In this document: positions 24,223-32,126 of the stretch, piece after piece
How positions within the stretch are numbered: position 1 is the first letter of the stretch
Layout of the letters: each line of letters starts with the position of its first letter
DNA from: a virus
IMG/VR virus record: IMGVR_UViG_3300006923_000008
Span: 1-64,000 of that record
DNA length: 64,000 nucleotides
Strand: one strand, 5' to 3'
Notes under the pieces: model-generated
Told to the model about the DNA's origin: nothing
The model's database searches: none
Seen by the model: the letters and a program-made list of their open reading frames with translations, nothing else
Translations under genes and position numbers: made by a program

Positions 24223-24898
24223 ATGAATTCTATTATATTAGAGATTAGAGCCGCTGAAGGCGGAAAAGAAAGCAAACTTCTTGTTAAAGATCAACTCGGC
24301 ATTTACGGCAAGGTCTGCCGCCGAAATTATCTTTAGCCTGAAAATAATAGAATCACGCCCAGGAATTAGCATAGCTTTGATCGAAGGAAAGAACGCTTTA
24401 AAGATCTTTGAGAAAGAAGCAGGAGGCCATCGCTGGCAAAGAGTTTCTCCCCTTGACAAACGAGGCAGAGTTCACACTTCGACTATAACGGTTGCAATTC
24501 TAACAGAGCCAAAAAGAGCATCAGTAAAGATCGACAAGAAAGACCTTGAGTGGAAGACTTGCCGTGGATCTGGAGCGGGCGGGCAGCATAGAAATGTAAC
24601 TGACTCTGCCGTTCAGCTGAAACATATTCCAACACAAATAAGCATTCGATGCGAATCAGAGCGTTCACAACACTTGAACAAAGACTATGCTCTAAGGCTT
24701 CTTCGAGCTAAGCTATATGAGATCGAAAGGAGCGCAGCCAGCAGACGAAGGTCTGAGCTGAGAGCCTCTCAGGTTGGCTCTGGAATGAGAGGAGATAAGA
24801 TAAGGACTTATCAAGTTCAGCGAGACAAGGTGACCGATCATCGAACCGGAAAAACTCAAAAGCTAAGTAGGTTCGTCAAAGGTGAAATTACAATATAA
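24223..24898 (+). CDS. Peptide chain release factor-like protein, read through a +1 frameshift
   Basis: The ATG at 24223 follows AAAGGAGA. Frame 0 reads MNSIILEIRAAEGGKESKLL, typical of release-factor domain 2, but ends at TAG after 37 codons. Reading one base forward after CTT (24331-24333) continues with SLKIIESRPGIS and a full class I core to TAA, giving 224 residues with no gap. The catalytic GGQ is at residues 119-121 (GSGAGGQH). The stop-recognition position reads RVSPLDKRGR, closer to RF2 (SPF) than RF1 (PAT). Domain 1 is absent, as in RF-H and rescue factors. It may release stalled or host-depleted ribosomes, or tune the recoding seen elsewhere. A disrupted pseudogene is the main alternative. 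Confidence 0.8.
24328..24337 (+). other. Candidate +1 programmed frameshift site
   Basis: TAT CTT TAG C matches the prfB site TAT CTT TGA C except for the second and third stop bases. The skipped base would be T24334, with AGC (24335-24337) as the next codon. The Shine-Dalgarno-like stimulator (AGGGGG) known upstream of prfB sites is absent, so efficiency could differ. Confidence 0.65.
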
Positions 24899-24913
24899 TA
24901 AAGGAGATATTAA

Positions 24914-25183
24914 ATGAGCAATGTAAAACATCCTAGCCATTATCAGAGTGGTGACCCTCAGGGAGAGTCCACGGTTTATGAGACGATCAAGGTTATTGAG
25001 GCTTGGCGGTTAGGGTTTCACCTTGGAAACACAGTTAAATATATATCAAGAGCGGGAAGGAAGCACGGTAATGTCCTAGAGGATTTAAAGAAGGCAAAGT
25101 GGTATCTGGATCGATTTATTGGCCTTTGTGAAAAGGAGTCTGCAGCGACTCTTGACGAGTCAAAACCTGCGCCTAAAATATAA
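24914..25183 (+). CDS. DUF3310 family protein
   Basis: The 89-residue product matches the DUF3310 pattern: HPSHYQSG at the N terminus, YETIKVIEAW, then FHLGNTVKYISRAGRKHGN and DLKKAKWYLDR. Proteins with this domain are common in phages, often annotated as nucleotide-kinase-like, but the reaction is not established. AAAGGAG lies eight bases before the ATG. It sits near the other nucleotide genes of the window. Confidence 0.8.
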   Translation: MSNVKHPSHYQSGDPQGESTVYETIKVIEAWRLGFHLGNTVKYISRAGRKHGNVLEDLKKAKWYLDRFIGLCEKESAATLDESKPAPKI

Positions 25184-25186
25184 ATA

Positions 25187-25217
25187 GGGCCGGGGCGGCA
25201 AACAACCGCCCCGGCCC
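25187..25217 (+). terminator. GC-rich 12-bp hairpin
   Basis: GGGCCGGGGCGG and CCGCCCCGGCCC form a perfect stem with a seven-base loop just after the DUF3310 stop. There is no T tract, so it could be a processing or stability element rather than a classical terminator. Its GC content stands out against the AT-rich surroundings. Confidence 0.5.
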
Positions 25218-25268
25218 CTCGGGCAAAAGCTTTGCAGAATCCGTGAAGATTTTAGGAATATCAATAAG

Positions 25269-25296
25269 TTGACATAATATTGTTGATAATTAAAAG
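25269..25296 (+). promoter_or_regulatory. Possible sigma-70-type promoter
   Basis: A perfect TTGACA (25269-25274) is followed after 16 bases by TAAAAG (25291-25296). It would drive the gene at 25312, which has no visible ribosome site. The -10 is weak. Confidence 0.3.
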
Positions 25297-25311
25297 ACGT
25301 TAAAGTATATT

Positions 25312-25644
25312 ATGAGTGAGGATGAGTTGGTGCAGTTTACCGAGTTTTTAATGTTCTGCTTAAGCTCTGCCGGGATGACTCTGGTACTGGTTGTATCAGA
25401 TATTGCGGAGCCACTGAGAAGGTTCTTATCTCGAAGCCTATGGGCTGAGAAGTTAATAAACTGCTCTATGTGTACCGGGGTTTGGGTTGGCGCTTTCTTG
25501 TCCTTATATTTTGAGATAAGTCCAGTAATCGGCGCATTTATTACAAGCGTTGTAAGCTGGTCAATTCACAACATTGTTGATGCGGCAGATTCAATTGCTG
25601 CCAATCTCGATGAGCCTGTTAACCTATATGAAGAAGAGGAATAG
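25312..25644 (+). CDS. DUF1360-like membrane protein
   Basis: The 110-residue product has hydrophobic segments around residues 11-29 and 52-84. Between them lies LINCSMCTGVWVGAFL, the CxxCxGvWvG pattern of the DUF1360 family of small membrane proteins found in phages and bacteria. The C terminus is acidic. Function unknown. The ATG has no clear ribosome site and follows a region with a possible promoter, so initiation may be leaderless or weak. Confidence 0.6.
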   Translation: MSEDELVQFTEFLMFCLSSAGMTLVLVVSDIAEPLRRFLSRSLWAEKLINCSMCTGVWVGAFLSLYFEISPVIGAFITSVVSWSIHNIVDAADSIAANLDEPVNLYEEEE

Positions 25645-25650
25645 TTTGAT

Positions 25651-26151
25651 ATGAAAGATGTTATTAGCAGGGTCTCAATTCCGGCTAGAGTTCTAGATTT
25701 GCTGTGGATAGATGATGAGTTCTTCAGAGAGGTTTCTTCTAATAAGAAGGTTTCTTCATCAGGAAAGTTTCCAAGGTGTGATCAGTGGTGTGATGTCGAG
25801 GGGTTTCATATGGCCTTTGCGCTTGCAGGGTATTCTCCTGATGACATTGTGCTCAAAGCAAAGGGCAATGAAGTTTTTATAACTGGATCTGGAAACAAAA
25901 TAGACGCAGAGGAAATGCATGAGGCATTATCTGATCAAGAAGAATACCCTGCAAAGGCTCCAAATATAGTGGTGCAAAGAGGGATGATCGTAAGGGGAAT
26001 TGCCAGAAGAAACTTTAAGGCTAAGTTTTACATAAATCCAACATTTAATGTTGGACGTATGTCTGCTTCGATGAAAAATGGACTTTTAGAATTAGTAATT
26101 CCGCGCAAAGCAGAAGAAGAGCCGAAAACAATAACTATAAAGGAGATTTAA
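25651..26151 (+). CDS. Hsp20/alpha-crystallin-like small heat shock protein
   Basis: The 166-residue product follows the Hsp20 pattern: FPRCDQW, FHMAFALAGYSPDDIVLKA (beta strands near residues 51-70), NEVFITGSG, an inserted acidic loop, then FYINPTFNVGRMSASMKNGL with LELVIPR and KTITI near the end. Small heat shock proteins hold unfolding proteins in an ATP-independent way. Cyanophages are known to carry similar genes. Here it could support virion protein folding together with the GroEL at 55.5 kb. It is the first gene of a short run with the KH protein. Confidence 0.8.
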   Translation: MKDVISRVSIPARVLDLLWIDDEFFREVSSNKKVSSSGKFPRCDQWCDVEGFHMAFALAGYSPDDIVLKAKGNEVFITGSGNKIDAEEMHEALSDQEEYPAKAPNIVVQRGMIVRGIARRNFKAKFYINPTFNVGRMSASMKNGLLELVIPRKAEEEPKTITIKEI

Positions 26152-26152
26152 A

Positions 26153-26410
26153 ATGGAAAATGTACAAGCGCTACTAGTTGAGATGGTAAAGAATATTGTT
26201 GACGACGAAGAATCTGTTCAGGTTCTCAAGACCGAATCAGAGAAGGGACTTTTATTAGAAGTTAGAGTTGGAAAAGAAGATGTCGGCAAGGTAATTGGAA
26301 AGCAAGGGCGTATAGCGGCGGCCCTAAGAACTGTGATTAAGGCAGCGGGAGCTAAGGCCGGCCAGCGCATTATGGTGAATGTATTTAACAAGCCAGTAGG
26401 CGAGGAGTAA
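26153..26410 (+). CDS. khpA: KH-domain RNA-binding protein (KhpA-like)
   Basis: The 85-residue product is a single KH domain of the KhpA/YlqC type: LVEMVKNIVDDEESVQV, then VGKEDVGKVIGKQGRIAAAL, with the GKQG loop that contacts RNA or DNA, and a basic end. Bacterial KhpA binds many RNAs, often with KhpB. AAAGGAG precedes the ATG, and it follows the Hsp20 gene by one base, so both are probably co-expressed. A phage copy could act on phage or host RNA. Confidence 0.85.
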   Translation: MENVQALLVEMVKNIVDDEESVQVLKTESEKGLLLEVRVGKEDVGKVIGKQGRIAAALRTVIKAAGAKAGQRIMVNVFNKPVGEE

Positions 26411-26416
26411 TCCGAG

Positions 26417-26788
26417 GTGAACTGGAGACAGAAGTGCATGGAGCATCCGAATCTGATGTTCGGTAGCTCTCTCAGATCTGCGAGGAAAAGAGCTCTAAAG
26501 AGAGATCTTCCCTTTGGTATTAACCGAGAGTATATTGTCGATTTGTTTGAAAAGCAAGAAGGAAGATGCCATTACTCCGGTATTAAGCTTAATGTGATTA
26601 AATCAGATGAGTATGGAGTTCATGATCCGCTGAAGATGTCTCTAGACTGCGTGGATCCGAAGAAGGGGTATGTAAGGGGAAACCTTGTATGGTGTGCCTA
26701 TTGTATCAATTCTTTTAAATTAAAAATGCCAGTAGAAAACATGCTAGATATCTGCAGGCAAATAATAAAAAGAGCAGATGAAAAATGA
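26417..26788 (+). CDS. HNH/endonuclease VII-like protein
   Basis: The 123-residue product contains RCHYSGIKL (near residue 50) and MSLDCVDPKKGYVRGNLVWC followed by AYCINSFK. This pattern, with an Asp/Cys in place of the usual catalytic His region, is seen in small phage HNH nucleases and free-standing homing enzymes. Two Cys pairs may bind zinc. GTG 26417 lies after CGAGG. It could be a selfish homing gene. No intron or interrupted gene is visible next to it. Confidence 0.65.
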   Translation: MNWRQKCMEHPNLMFGSSLRSARKRALKRDLPFGINREYIVDLFEKQEGRCHYSGIKLNVIKSDEYGVHDPLKMSLDCVDPKKGYVRGNLVWCAYCINSFKLKMPVENMLDICRQIIKRADEK

Positions 26789-27006
26789 TAGGTTCATGGG
26801 CTACGTTAGATAAAGAAGGTGCATTGTTAAAGGTTGTTGAAAAAGTAGGTGAAATATATGAAAATTATGGGATAGACCCAAGAAGTATGGATGAAGCAGA
26901 TTTAGTAGTGATTTATGACTATTACCTACGTAAGTTGAACGAACTGGAAGAGGATCTTGCGAGGTCCAGAAAGCATGCCGGTAAGTTTGATGATGATATC
27001 CTTTAA
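26785..27006 (+). CDS. Hypothetical protein, 73 aa
   Basis: ATGA overlap with the HNH gene indicates coupled translation. It is a helical acidic protein (LLKVVEKVGEIYENYGIDPR) with a coiled-coil-like end. Not recognised. Confidence 0.5.
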   Translation: MIGSWATLDKEGALLKVVEKVGEIYENYGIDPRSMDEADLVVIYDYYLRKLNELEEDLARSRKHAGKFDDDIL

Positions 27007-27042
27007 TTTACTATTAATAATTAAAGATTTATAGGTACAAGG

Positions 27043-27064
27043 CATGCACGCATATGCGTGCATG
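27043..27064 (+). repeat. Perfect 22-bp palindrome
   Basis: CATGCACGCATATGCGTGCA plus TG reads identically on both strands. It lies in the short gap before the HU-like gene, with no T tract. A protein-binding operator or a replication-related site is plausible. Confidence 0.6.
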
Positions 27065-27087
27065 TGCAAAAATGGTAGACCAAACTT

Positions 27088-27375
27088 ATGATGAACAAAA
27101 AGAAATTAGCAAAAAGAATAGCATCAAAAACTCTGCTGACCCAAAAGGAGTCCTACCAAGTTCTAGAGGCTACAATCGAATCAATAATAGAAGGCCTAGA
27201 GGAAGATGGAGAGGTCTCTATTGTAGGGTTTGGAAAATACTACCTATATACACATGCTCCTAGGCCAGTTAGGAATCCGAAGACTCAAGAGAAAATGGTC
27301 CTTGACGCCTATCAGTCAGTTAAATTTAAAGTTAGTGACAAAATTAAAAAGTATTTCAAAAGTCGTAAAAAGTAA
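27088..27375 (+). CDS. HU/IHF-family DNA-binding protein
   Basis: The 95-residue product is a full-length HU/IHF member: helical N terminus (KKLAKRIASKTLLTQKESYQ), GEVSIVGFGKYY, the arm region with RPVRNPKTQE (Arg-Asn-Pro at the DNA-intercalating tip), and FKVSDKIKKYF. It would bend and compact DNA. It follows a perfect palindrome that could be its operator. ATG 27088 and ATG 27091 are both possible. Confidence 0.9.
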   Translation: MMNKKKLAKRIASKTLLTQKESYQVLEATIESIIEGLEEDGEVSIVGFGKYYLYTHAPRPVRNPKTQEKMVLDAYQSVKFKVSDKIKKYFKSRKK

Positions 27376-29045
27376 TGGCAAGCGATTCCTCAGGCGTACT
27401 AACTAAGTTTAAATCTGCGGTAACAATTGTTACAGCAGATTTTGCTAATTCATTATATGGAGGAGAATTCGGAACATCATCTGGAGATTTGCTAGCAGCT
27501 GATGATCCCAGGGTTGCCGGCCATGTTCATGACGGAGCCAGAGCAGACGGTCATGCAGGGAAGATCGATTTGATCGACCATGTTTCTGGTCAGTTACAGA
27601 ATCAAAACCTTGGAGATAAAGCCGTTACAAAGAGAACGGTTTTTGATACGATAACTGTTAGCGAGGCAATTCCAGAGTATACAGAAGACGGATCTATTAC
27701 AAAGTACCTTCTGGACCTGAGAGGTCTTAGGGCAGACCTGACCTTTCAGGAAGACTCTGACCCCTCAAGTGCCGCGTCTGCTATAACAGAGAATAAGATT
27801 ATAAGGCAGAAGGATCAGACATGGAATGGATCAAGCCTTGAGGCTATAGAGGATGTTTGGTCTAGCGCAGAAGGGTTTGACTTTGTATTTGGCTCCTCAT
27901 CGCTTGAGGATCTTGATCTAGGCGGTGACGGAGACAGTCGATTCTTTTTTGACAAATCCAATTCCGCATTTAGAGCAGGAACAGTTGATCATACACAGTG
28001 GGATGAAGCAAATCGCGGCATAGCCTCTGTAGCTCTTGGGGCAGATACGGAAGCGTCTGGAGATTATTCTGTTATTTCCGGTGGAAAAGAAAATCTTGTT
28101 GAGGCGGCCCTCTCTGCTGTAGTTAGTGGAACGAAAAATACGATTAAGTCAGGAGCTGAGACCTCAGTTGTATTGGGCGGAAAGAGCAATACCATAGAGG
28201 CGGGTGAGGCTTCTATGGTATGTGGAGCCAGCAATCTTATAGAGGCCTCTGAAGAGGCTGCAGACTCCCCTGATAGTTCCTCTGTAATTGGATTTCGAGG
28301 CCACTCTCACATGTGGGGACAAAACACGCAAGCCTCAGGAGCATATAATCCAGAAAATCCAGTTTTATCAGATTTCCCATTAAATTCCAGCTCTGCAGGT
28401 CTTTGGACTTTGTTTACAAAGGATGTCGGAAGTGCTCAGGTTTTTAGCGCAACAATGTTTGGTCACTTCAACTATAGTCGAGCAAATATTGCTACATCTT
28501 CCGTTCCGTATCCAACAACAACTGTTGCATATTTGGATGGAGCAGAAGACACAGCGTCCCCTAAGAGAGCCTTTTTTCCAAGGGCTAATTGCTCTTATTC
28601 CATAAGAATAGAAGCAACAATATCATATACATATTGGGATCAAAATACGCTAAATGTAAGTGAGCATAACTCTACAGCTTTCCTGATGAATGGAGGCGTT
28701 GTTTGCAAAAATGATGGATCATTCGATTACAAGATGACCTCTCTTTTGGAAACATTTGACTCTGGAGCCCTTATTCCATTGGCGATGGGAACGAGCGGCT
28801 CTAGAGTTACAAGTCCCGCAGCCCCTGTCGGAGGCGGCGCTTCTGATTTTGAAGTATTCTTCTGTCACGATGAGACTGCTCCAACCGATGCGGGTACCGG
28901 CATCGCAAAGGGGAGTAGCCTTAAGTTCGTAATGCTAAATCAATCTGACCAAGTAGGCTCCAATCTGCTTGTCGGTGAAAGCGTTGCTGTCAAACTCACT
29001 GTTGTTGAAAATATGCTGAACGTATTTAGGGAGCCTACGGTTTAA
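27375..29045 (+). CDS. Tail-fibre-like virion protein with YadA-head-like repeats
   Basis: The N-terminal 70 residues (FKSAVTIVTADFANSLYGGE and VAGHVHDGARADGHAGKI) are shared with the next gene and probably form the virion-attachment part. Residues about 215-290 contain short Gly/Ala repeats of the style GIASVALGADTEASGDYS, VISGGKENLVE and VVLGGKSNTIE. They resemble the left-handed beta roll of trimeric adhesin heads. The C-terminal 220 residues look like a globular trimer-type domain. I infer a fibre or decoration protein facing the host surface. The GTAATGG overlap couples it to the HU-like gene. Confidence 0.65.
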   Translation: MASDSSGVLTKFKSAVTIVTADFANSLYGGEFGTSSGDLLAADDPRVAGHVHDGARADGHAGKIDLIDHVSGQLQNQNLGDKAVTKRTVFDTITVSEAIPEYTEDGSITKYLLDLRGLRADLTFQEDSDPSSAASAITENKIIRQKDQTWNGSSLEAIEDVWSSAEGFDFVFGSSSLEDLDLGGDGDSRFFFDKSNSAFRAGTVDHTQWDEANRGIASVALGADTEASGDYSVISGGKENLVEAALSAVVSGTKNTIKSGAETSVVLGGKSNTIEAGEASMVCGASNLIEASEEAADSPDSSSVIGFRGHSHMWGQNTQASGAYNPENPVLSDFPLNSSSAGLWTLFTKDVGSAQVFSATMFGHFNYSRANIATSSVPYPTTTVAYLDGAEDTASPKRAFFPRANCSYSIRIEATISYTYWDQNTLNVSEHNSTAFLMNGGVVCKNDGSFDYKMTSLLETFDSGALIPLAMGTSGSRVTSPAAPVGGGASDFEVFFCHDETAPTDAGTGIAKGSSLKFVMLNQSDQVGSNLLVGESVAVKLTVVENMLNVFREPTV

Positions 29046-29046
29046 G

Positions 29047-30855
29047 ATGGCAGATAGCAGCGATACTAATTTGACAAAGTATACGTCGGCCGTAACGGTT
29101 GTTACTGCAGACGTAATGAATCGCATTTTCGGAGGAGAGTATGGATCTAATACTTCGGTTGATGAATTTCATCCTCTTGTGGCAGGACACGTTCATGATG
29201 GGACCCATGCGAATGGAAGAGCCTCCAAGATACTTCTGACAGAGGGGGCTCATGTAAGAGGTCAGCTGGCTCATGCAAACCTCGGTGGATACGGAGGCTC
29301 AACTCCGGCAGTACAATATATTAATTTGCAAAGCTATTCTGACTTAGTTTATGGAACGCCAGCAGCAAGAAGGGCTGCTGCAATTGCTGCTGGAGAAGAT
29401 CTTGAAAATCTCGCGATACCAGAATATATAGAGAATACTACAACTGGGGAAAAGAAGTATTTCTTAGATTTATCAGGCTCTGCAGGCGGAGACAACACCA
29501 ACATACAGTTCAATAACGCAGGAGCGTTTGGCGGAAACAACGGATTTGTATACGACTATACGAATACGCGAGTTGGAATAGGAATTTCTTCTCCAGACAG
29601 AAGATTGCACATAAAGGACTTGGTAAATCCTCCATTAAGAGTGGTCGGGCTGTCAGCAGGAAGTGGAACGGCTGTTGTTGTCGATGCGAGCGGAGATTTT
29701 TACACAAGTTCTTCTGTAGGCGTTCAAAATTTATTTGAAAATATTGCTGTAGTTGCGGACGGCGGTTCGGCGTCAGGCGGCCCTGTAGTCGCTGATAGCG
29801 TTACGGATACGGTTACCTTTTCTGCCGGAACTGGAATTACCCTAACTGCAACCGCTGACACAGATACCGTTAAGATTGAGTCTAGTACAACGCCGTCTAC
29901 TCCTGGCGGAGCAGATACAAATATTCAGTATAATGACTCTGGATCATTTGGAGGAAACAGCTCTTTTCTTTATAACAAAGTTGCAGGAGGAACGGGAGAA
30001 GGCACTGGGCCGATTATTTCTCTGGAAAACACAACTAATGGCCCAGGAGATTTTGATAAATATTCTGCATTTAATTTCATCGGAAATTCCGGAACCTTAT
30101 CATCCGGCCCTATAGCTAGGATCGCCGGCTTTCATCATACTTATGGGGGAAGCGCAAATGATTATGGAAATCTATATTTACAGACGTACCATGATACTGA
30201 TGCGGCCCTCAAGACTGCGATCATTATAGATGGAGGCAAAGATTCTCTGGATAAGGCGGGATATGTAGGGATCGGCCCCATCACTCCTGGCGAGGTTATA
30301 GGTCCAGATCTCTTAACTGCTCCGGCAAGAAGGATTCATATTGTTGAAAGAGCTACGGGAGGAGAATCTGCTCCTGCCGACCATTCTCCGATTAGAATTA
30401 ATGATTTGAAGAAGGGGAAAGGGCATATTACCCTTTGGAATTCGAATCCAAGTGAATCAACCGCGTTTCCTGATAGTGGAGATATTTATTACTTAGAGAC
30501 AGGGACTCCAGGGCAGGTTGTTACGGCAGACGCGAATCGGCAACCGGCCTGGAAGACTCCGTCTATTGCCACTCCAACTATTACGGAGACTGCCGCAGAT
30601 CCTTATGTGGTCTTGGCAACAGATGACTACGTGTTAGCAACAGGCACGGCGCAAGTTATAACTCTTTTGGCTGGAGCTGATCATAATACTGGAGTTTTAA
30701 CAATAAAAGATAAAGCTGGGTCAGCTTTCGCTAGCAATATAACGATTAATACAGATGGCGCAGAGACAATTGATGGTGCAGCCTCTCTTGTTCTTGACGC
30801 AGATTATGCAAGTGTTATGCTGGCTTTTTCTGGCACAGAGTGGAGTATAGTATAA
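29047..30855 (+). CDS. Tail-fibre-like virion protein, paralogue
   Basis: The N terminus (YTSAVTVVTADVMNRIFGGE, VAGHVHDGTHANGRASKI) is clearly homologous to the 27375 product. The shaft contains two copies of a segment like TNIQFNNAGAFGGNNGFVYD and TNIQYNDSGSFGGNSSFLYN, plus VGIGISSPDRRLHI, a style common in phage fibres. The C-terminal domain ends ASVMLAFSGTEWSIV, a frequent phage fibre ending. It starts one base after the previous stop. The two proteins may form alternative or hetero-fibres. Confidence 0.7.
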   Translation: MADSSDTNLTKYTSAVTVVTADVMNRIFGGEYGSNTSVDEFHPLVAGHVHDGTHANGRASKILLTEGAHVRGQLAHANLGGYGGSTPAVQYINLQSYSDLVYGTPAARRAAAIAAGEDLENLAIPEYIENTTTGEKKYFLDLSGSAGGDNTNIQFNNAGAFGGNNGFVYDYTNTRVGIGISSPDRRLHIKDLVNPPLRVVGLSAGSGTAVVVDASGDFYTSSSVGVQNLFENIAVVADGGSASGGPVVADSVTDTVTFSAGTGITLTATADTDTVKIESSTTPSTPGGADTNIQYNDSGSFGGNSSFLYNKVAGGTGEGTGPIISLENTTNGPGDFDKYSAFNFIGNSGTLSSGPIARIAGFHHTYGGSANDYGNLYLQTYHDTDAALKTAIIIDGGKDSLDKAGYVGIGPITPGEVIGPDLLTAPARRIHIVERATGGESAPADHSPIRINDLKKGKGHITLWNSNPSESTAFPDSGDIYYLETGTPGQVVTADANRQPAWKTPSIATPTITETAADPYVVLATDDYVLATGTAQVITLLAGADHNTGVLTIKDKAGSAFASNITINTDGAETIDGAASLVLDADYASVMLAFSGTEWSIV

Positions 30856-31173
30856 TGGCATATCAAGTGAGGTAACGATTGATGCAGGAAATTCTCATCC
30901 TTTAGGCTATATCTGAATCCAGACTTGGTCGGAGCTGCATCGTGGACTGACTTTGGAGATTATATAGAATACGATACTTCTTCCACAGGGATCATGACTT
31001 CTGATAAGGGGCGATTATTGGCAGCCTGGGCTCTTCCGAAGGACAGTGGAATTTCCCCTAATATTGCAGAGCTTCAACTAGACGGCACAACTGGAGATAT
31101 GTTTGTAATTACTGCAGATCCAAATTCAACAGATGTAATGAGCGTCTCTTTCGGAGGATATATAGATATCTAA
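30855..31173 (+). CDS. Small gene with interrupted start, possible virion protein
   Basis: ATG 30855 overlaps the previous stop and has GTGGAG upstream, but reads only MAYQVR before TAA. A convincing protein (LNPDLVGAASWTDFGDYIEY to the TAA at 31171) lies in another frame and lacks its own start and ribosome site. Two readings are possible. One is a bypass from AGG (30870-30872) to AGG (30904-30906), giving MAYQVRLYLNPDL and 94 residues. The other is two -1 shifts through a third frame that encodes ISSEVTIDAGNSHPLGYI. The latter looks like real coding sequence, so a decayed gene or sequence errors are also possible. Confidence 0.45.
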
Positions 31174-31235
31174 GAGAGGCACTTCCTAACGATTGTTTCG
31201 ATTTATTAAACATGTAAAATACAGAGAAGATGTAG

Positions 31236-31565
31236 GTGAAGATTTTGATATTATTTGGATGCAATGGACATGTTGAAAGCTCTGGATTTATTTGCTGCAA
31301 TTCTATTGTTAATCCAATTGCAGACTTGTCCAAATTAAACAGAGAGACGAAAGATAAGTTGATGCCTTTTTTAGAAAATGCTTGCGGCTTATTTGACGCG
31401 CCCTGTAACGACCATAACAAGTGCATTAACATAATCAACTTTTTATATAGACAGTTTGGTATCATAGGAGAAGATAGGCTGCACGAGATACAGGCATTTT
31501 TAAAAATGCATAAAAGATGCGGTATATACATAATGTTAATGCTGGAGGAAGATTTTCATGTCTAA
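31236..31565 (+). CDS. Hypothetical protein, 109 aa
   Basis: GTG start after GTAG. The product has six or more Cys residues (FGCNGHVESSGFICCNSI), a helical C terminus and no signal peptide. It may bind metal. Not recognised. It overlaps the next gene by eight bases. Confidence 0.5.
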   Translation: MKILILFGCNGHVESSGFICCNSIVNPIADLSKLNRETKDKLMPFLENACGLFDAPCNDHNKCINIINFLYRQFGIIGEDRLHEIQAFLKMHKRCGIYIMLMLEEDFHV

Positions 31566-31911
31566 CGTAAAGATGCCTGCGAATAGCAAGTATATGGACT
31601 CAAAGAAGAGCAAGGCACAAAGCGGAGTAGAGAGTGCCTTTGACGACTTCAAGAGACTCTTGTCCGACAAAACTCATCCCGACAACCAGACTCCGGGCTA
31701 CCACAAAAATGTAGTATCTATCCTCAATAGATTGCTGGTTGCGGCCGACGACCTTGATGGAATCAATCCTGGGGAAGGAATTTTTGGCCTTATAGTTTTA
31801 TCTCTAAGATCCTCTCTTAAGCTTAGGGATGATAACATCAAGCTTGAGGCAGAGCTCCGAGATCTAAAAAGAGAGCTCGGCCGAGTTAAGAAGAACCAGG
31901 GATCCAAGTGA
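31558..31911 (+). CDS. Hypothetical protein, 117 aa
   Basis: GGAGG seven to eleven bases upstream is a good ribosome site. The product is helical and charged, ending in a coiled coil (DDNIKLEAELRDLKRELGRV). The middle contains DKTHPDNQTPGYHKNVV. Not recognised; it belongs to the cluster leading into the FtsK-like gene. Confidence 0.5.
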   Translation: MSNVKMPANSKYMDSKKSKAQSGVESAFDDFKRLLSDKTHPDNQTPGYHKNVVSILNRLLVAADDLDGINPGEGIFGLIVLSLRSSLKLRDDNIKLEAELRDLKRELGRVKKNQGSK

Positions 31912-32126
31912 GCTTCAAGGAAGAGACAATCTCCCTAATTCTAGGCAAAATATCAAAAAACAATACCCTTATTAGAGGGCTGGAAGACGAGGCTCGCAAG
32001 TTTTCTCTTGACCCAACAAAGGACGGTGCCTATATTGCTCGTATAGGGTACCGCGAGGCGCTGCAGGATATTTTGGAAGAAATAAGGAGTTCTAATGCCG
32101 GAAGAGGGTCGAGTTCAGATTTTTGA
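31908..32126 (+). CDS. Hypothetical protein, 72 aa
   Basis: GTGA overlap with the previous gene (GTG start, TGA stop). The product is helical (ISLILGKISKNNTLIRGLED) with a Ser/Gly-rich end and overlaps the FtsK-like gene by 32 bases. Not recognised. Confidence 0.45.
   Translation: MSFKEETISLILGKISKNNTLIRGLEDEARKFSLDPTKDGAYIARIGYREALQDILEEIRSSNAGRGSSSDF

Noticed and set aside
24281-24898. TTG 24281 as start of a self-contained release factor
   Set aside because: The first 18 residues from that start are not release-factor-like, whereas frame 0 from ATG 24223 matches domain 2 up to the CTT TAG site.
25283-25311. Promoter TTGATA-17-TATATT directly before the 25312 gene
   Set aside because: The -10 would touch the ATG, so transcripts would start inside the gene; the TTGACA element upstream is the better candidate.
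27054-27263. ORF overlapping the start of the HU-like gene
   Set aside because: It runs in another frame through the palindrome and HU coding region, and its composition is not protein-like.
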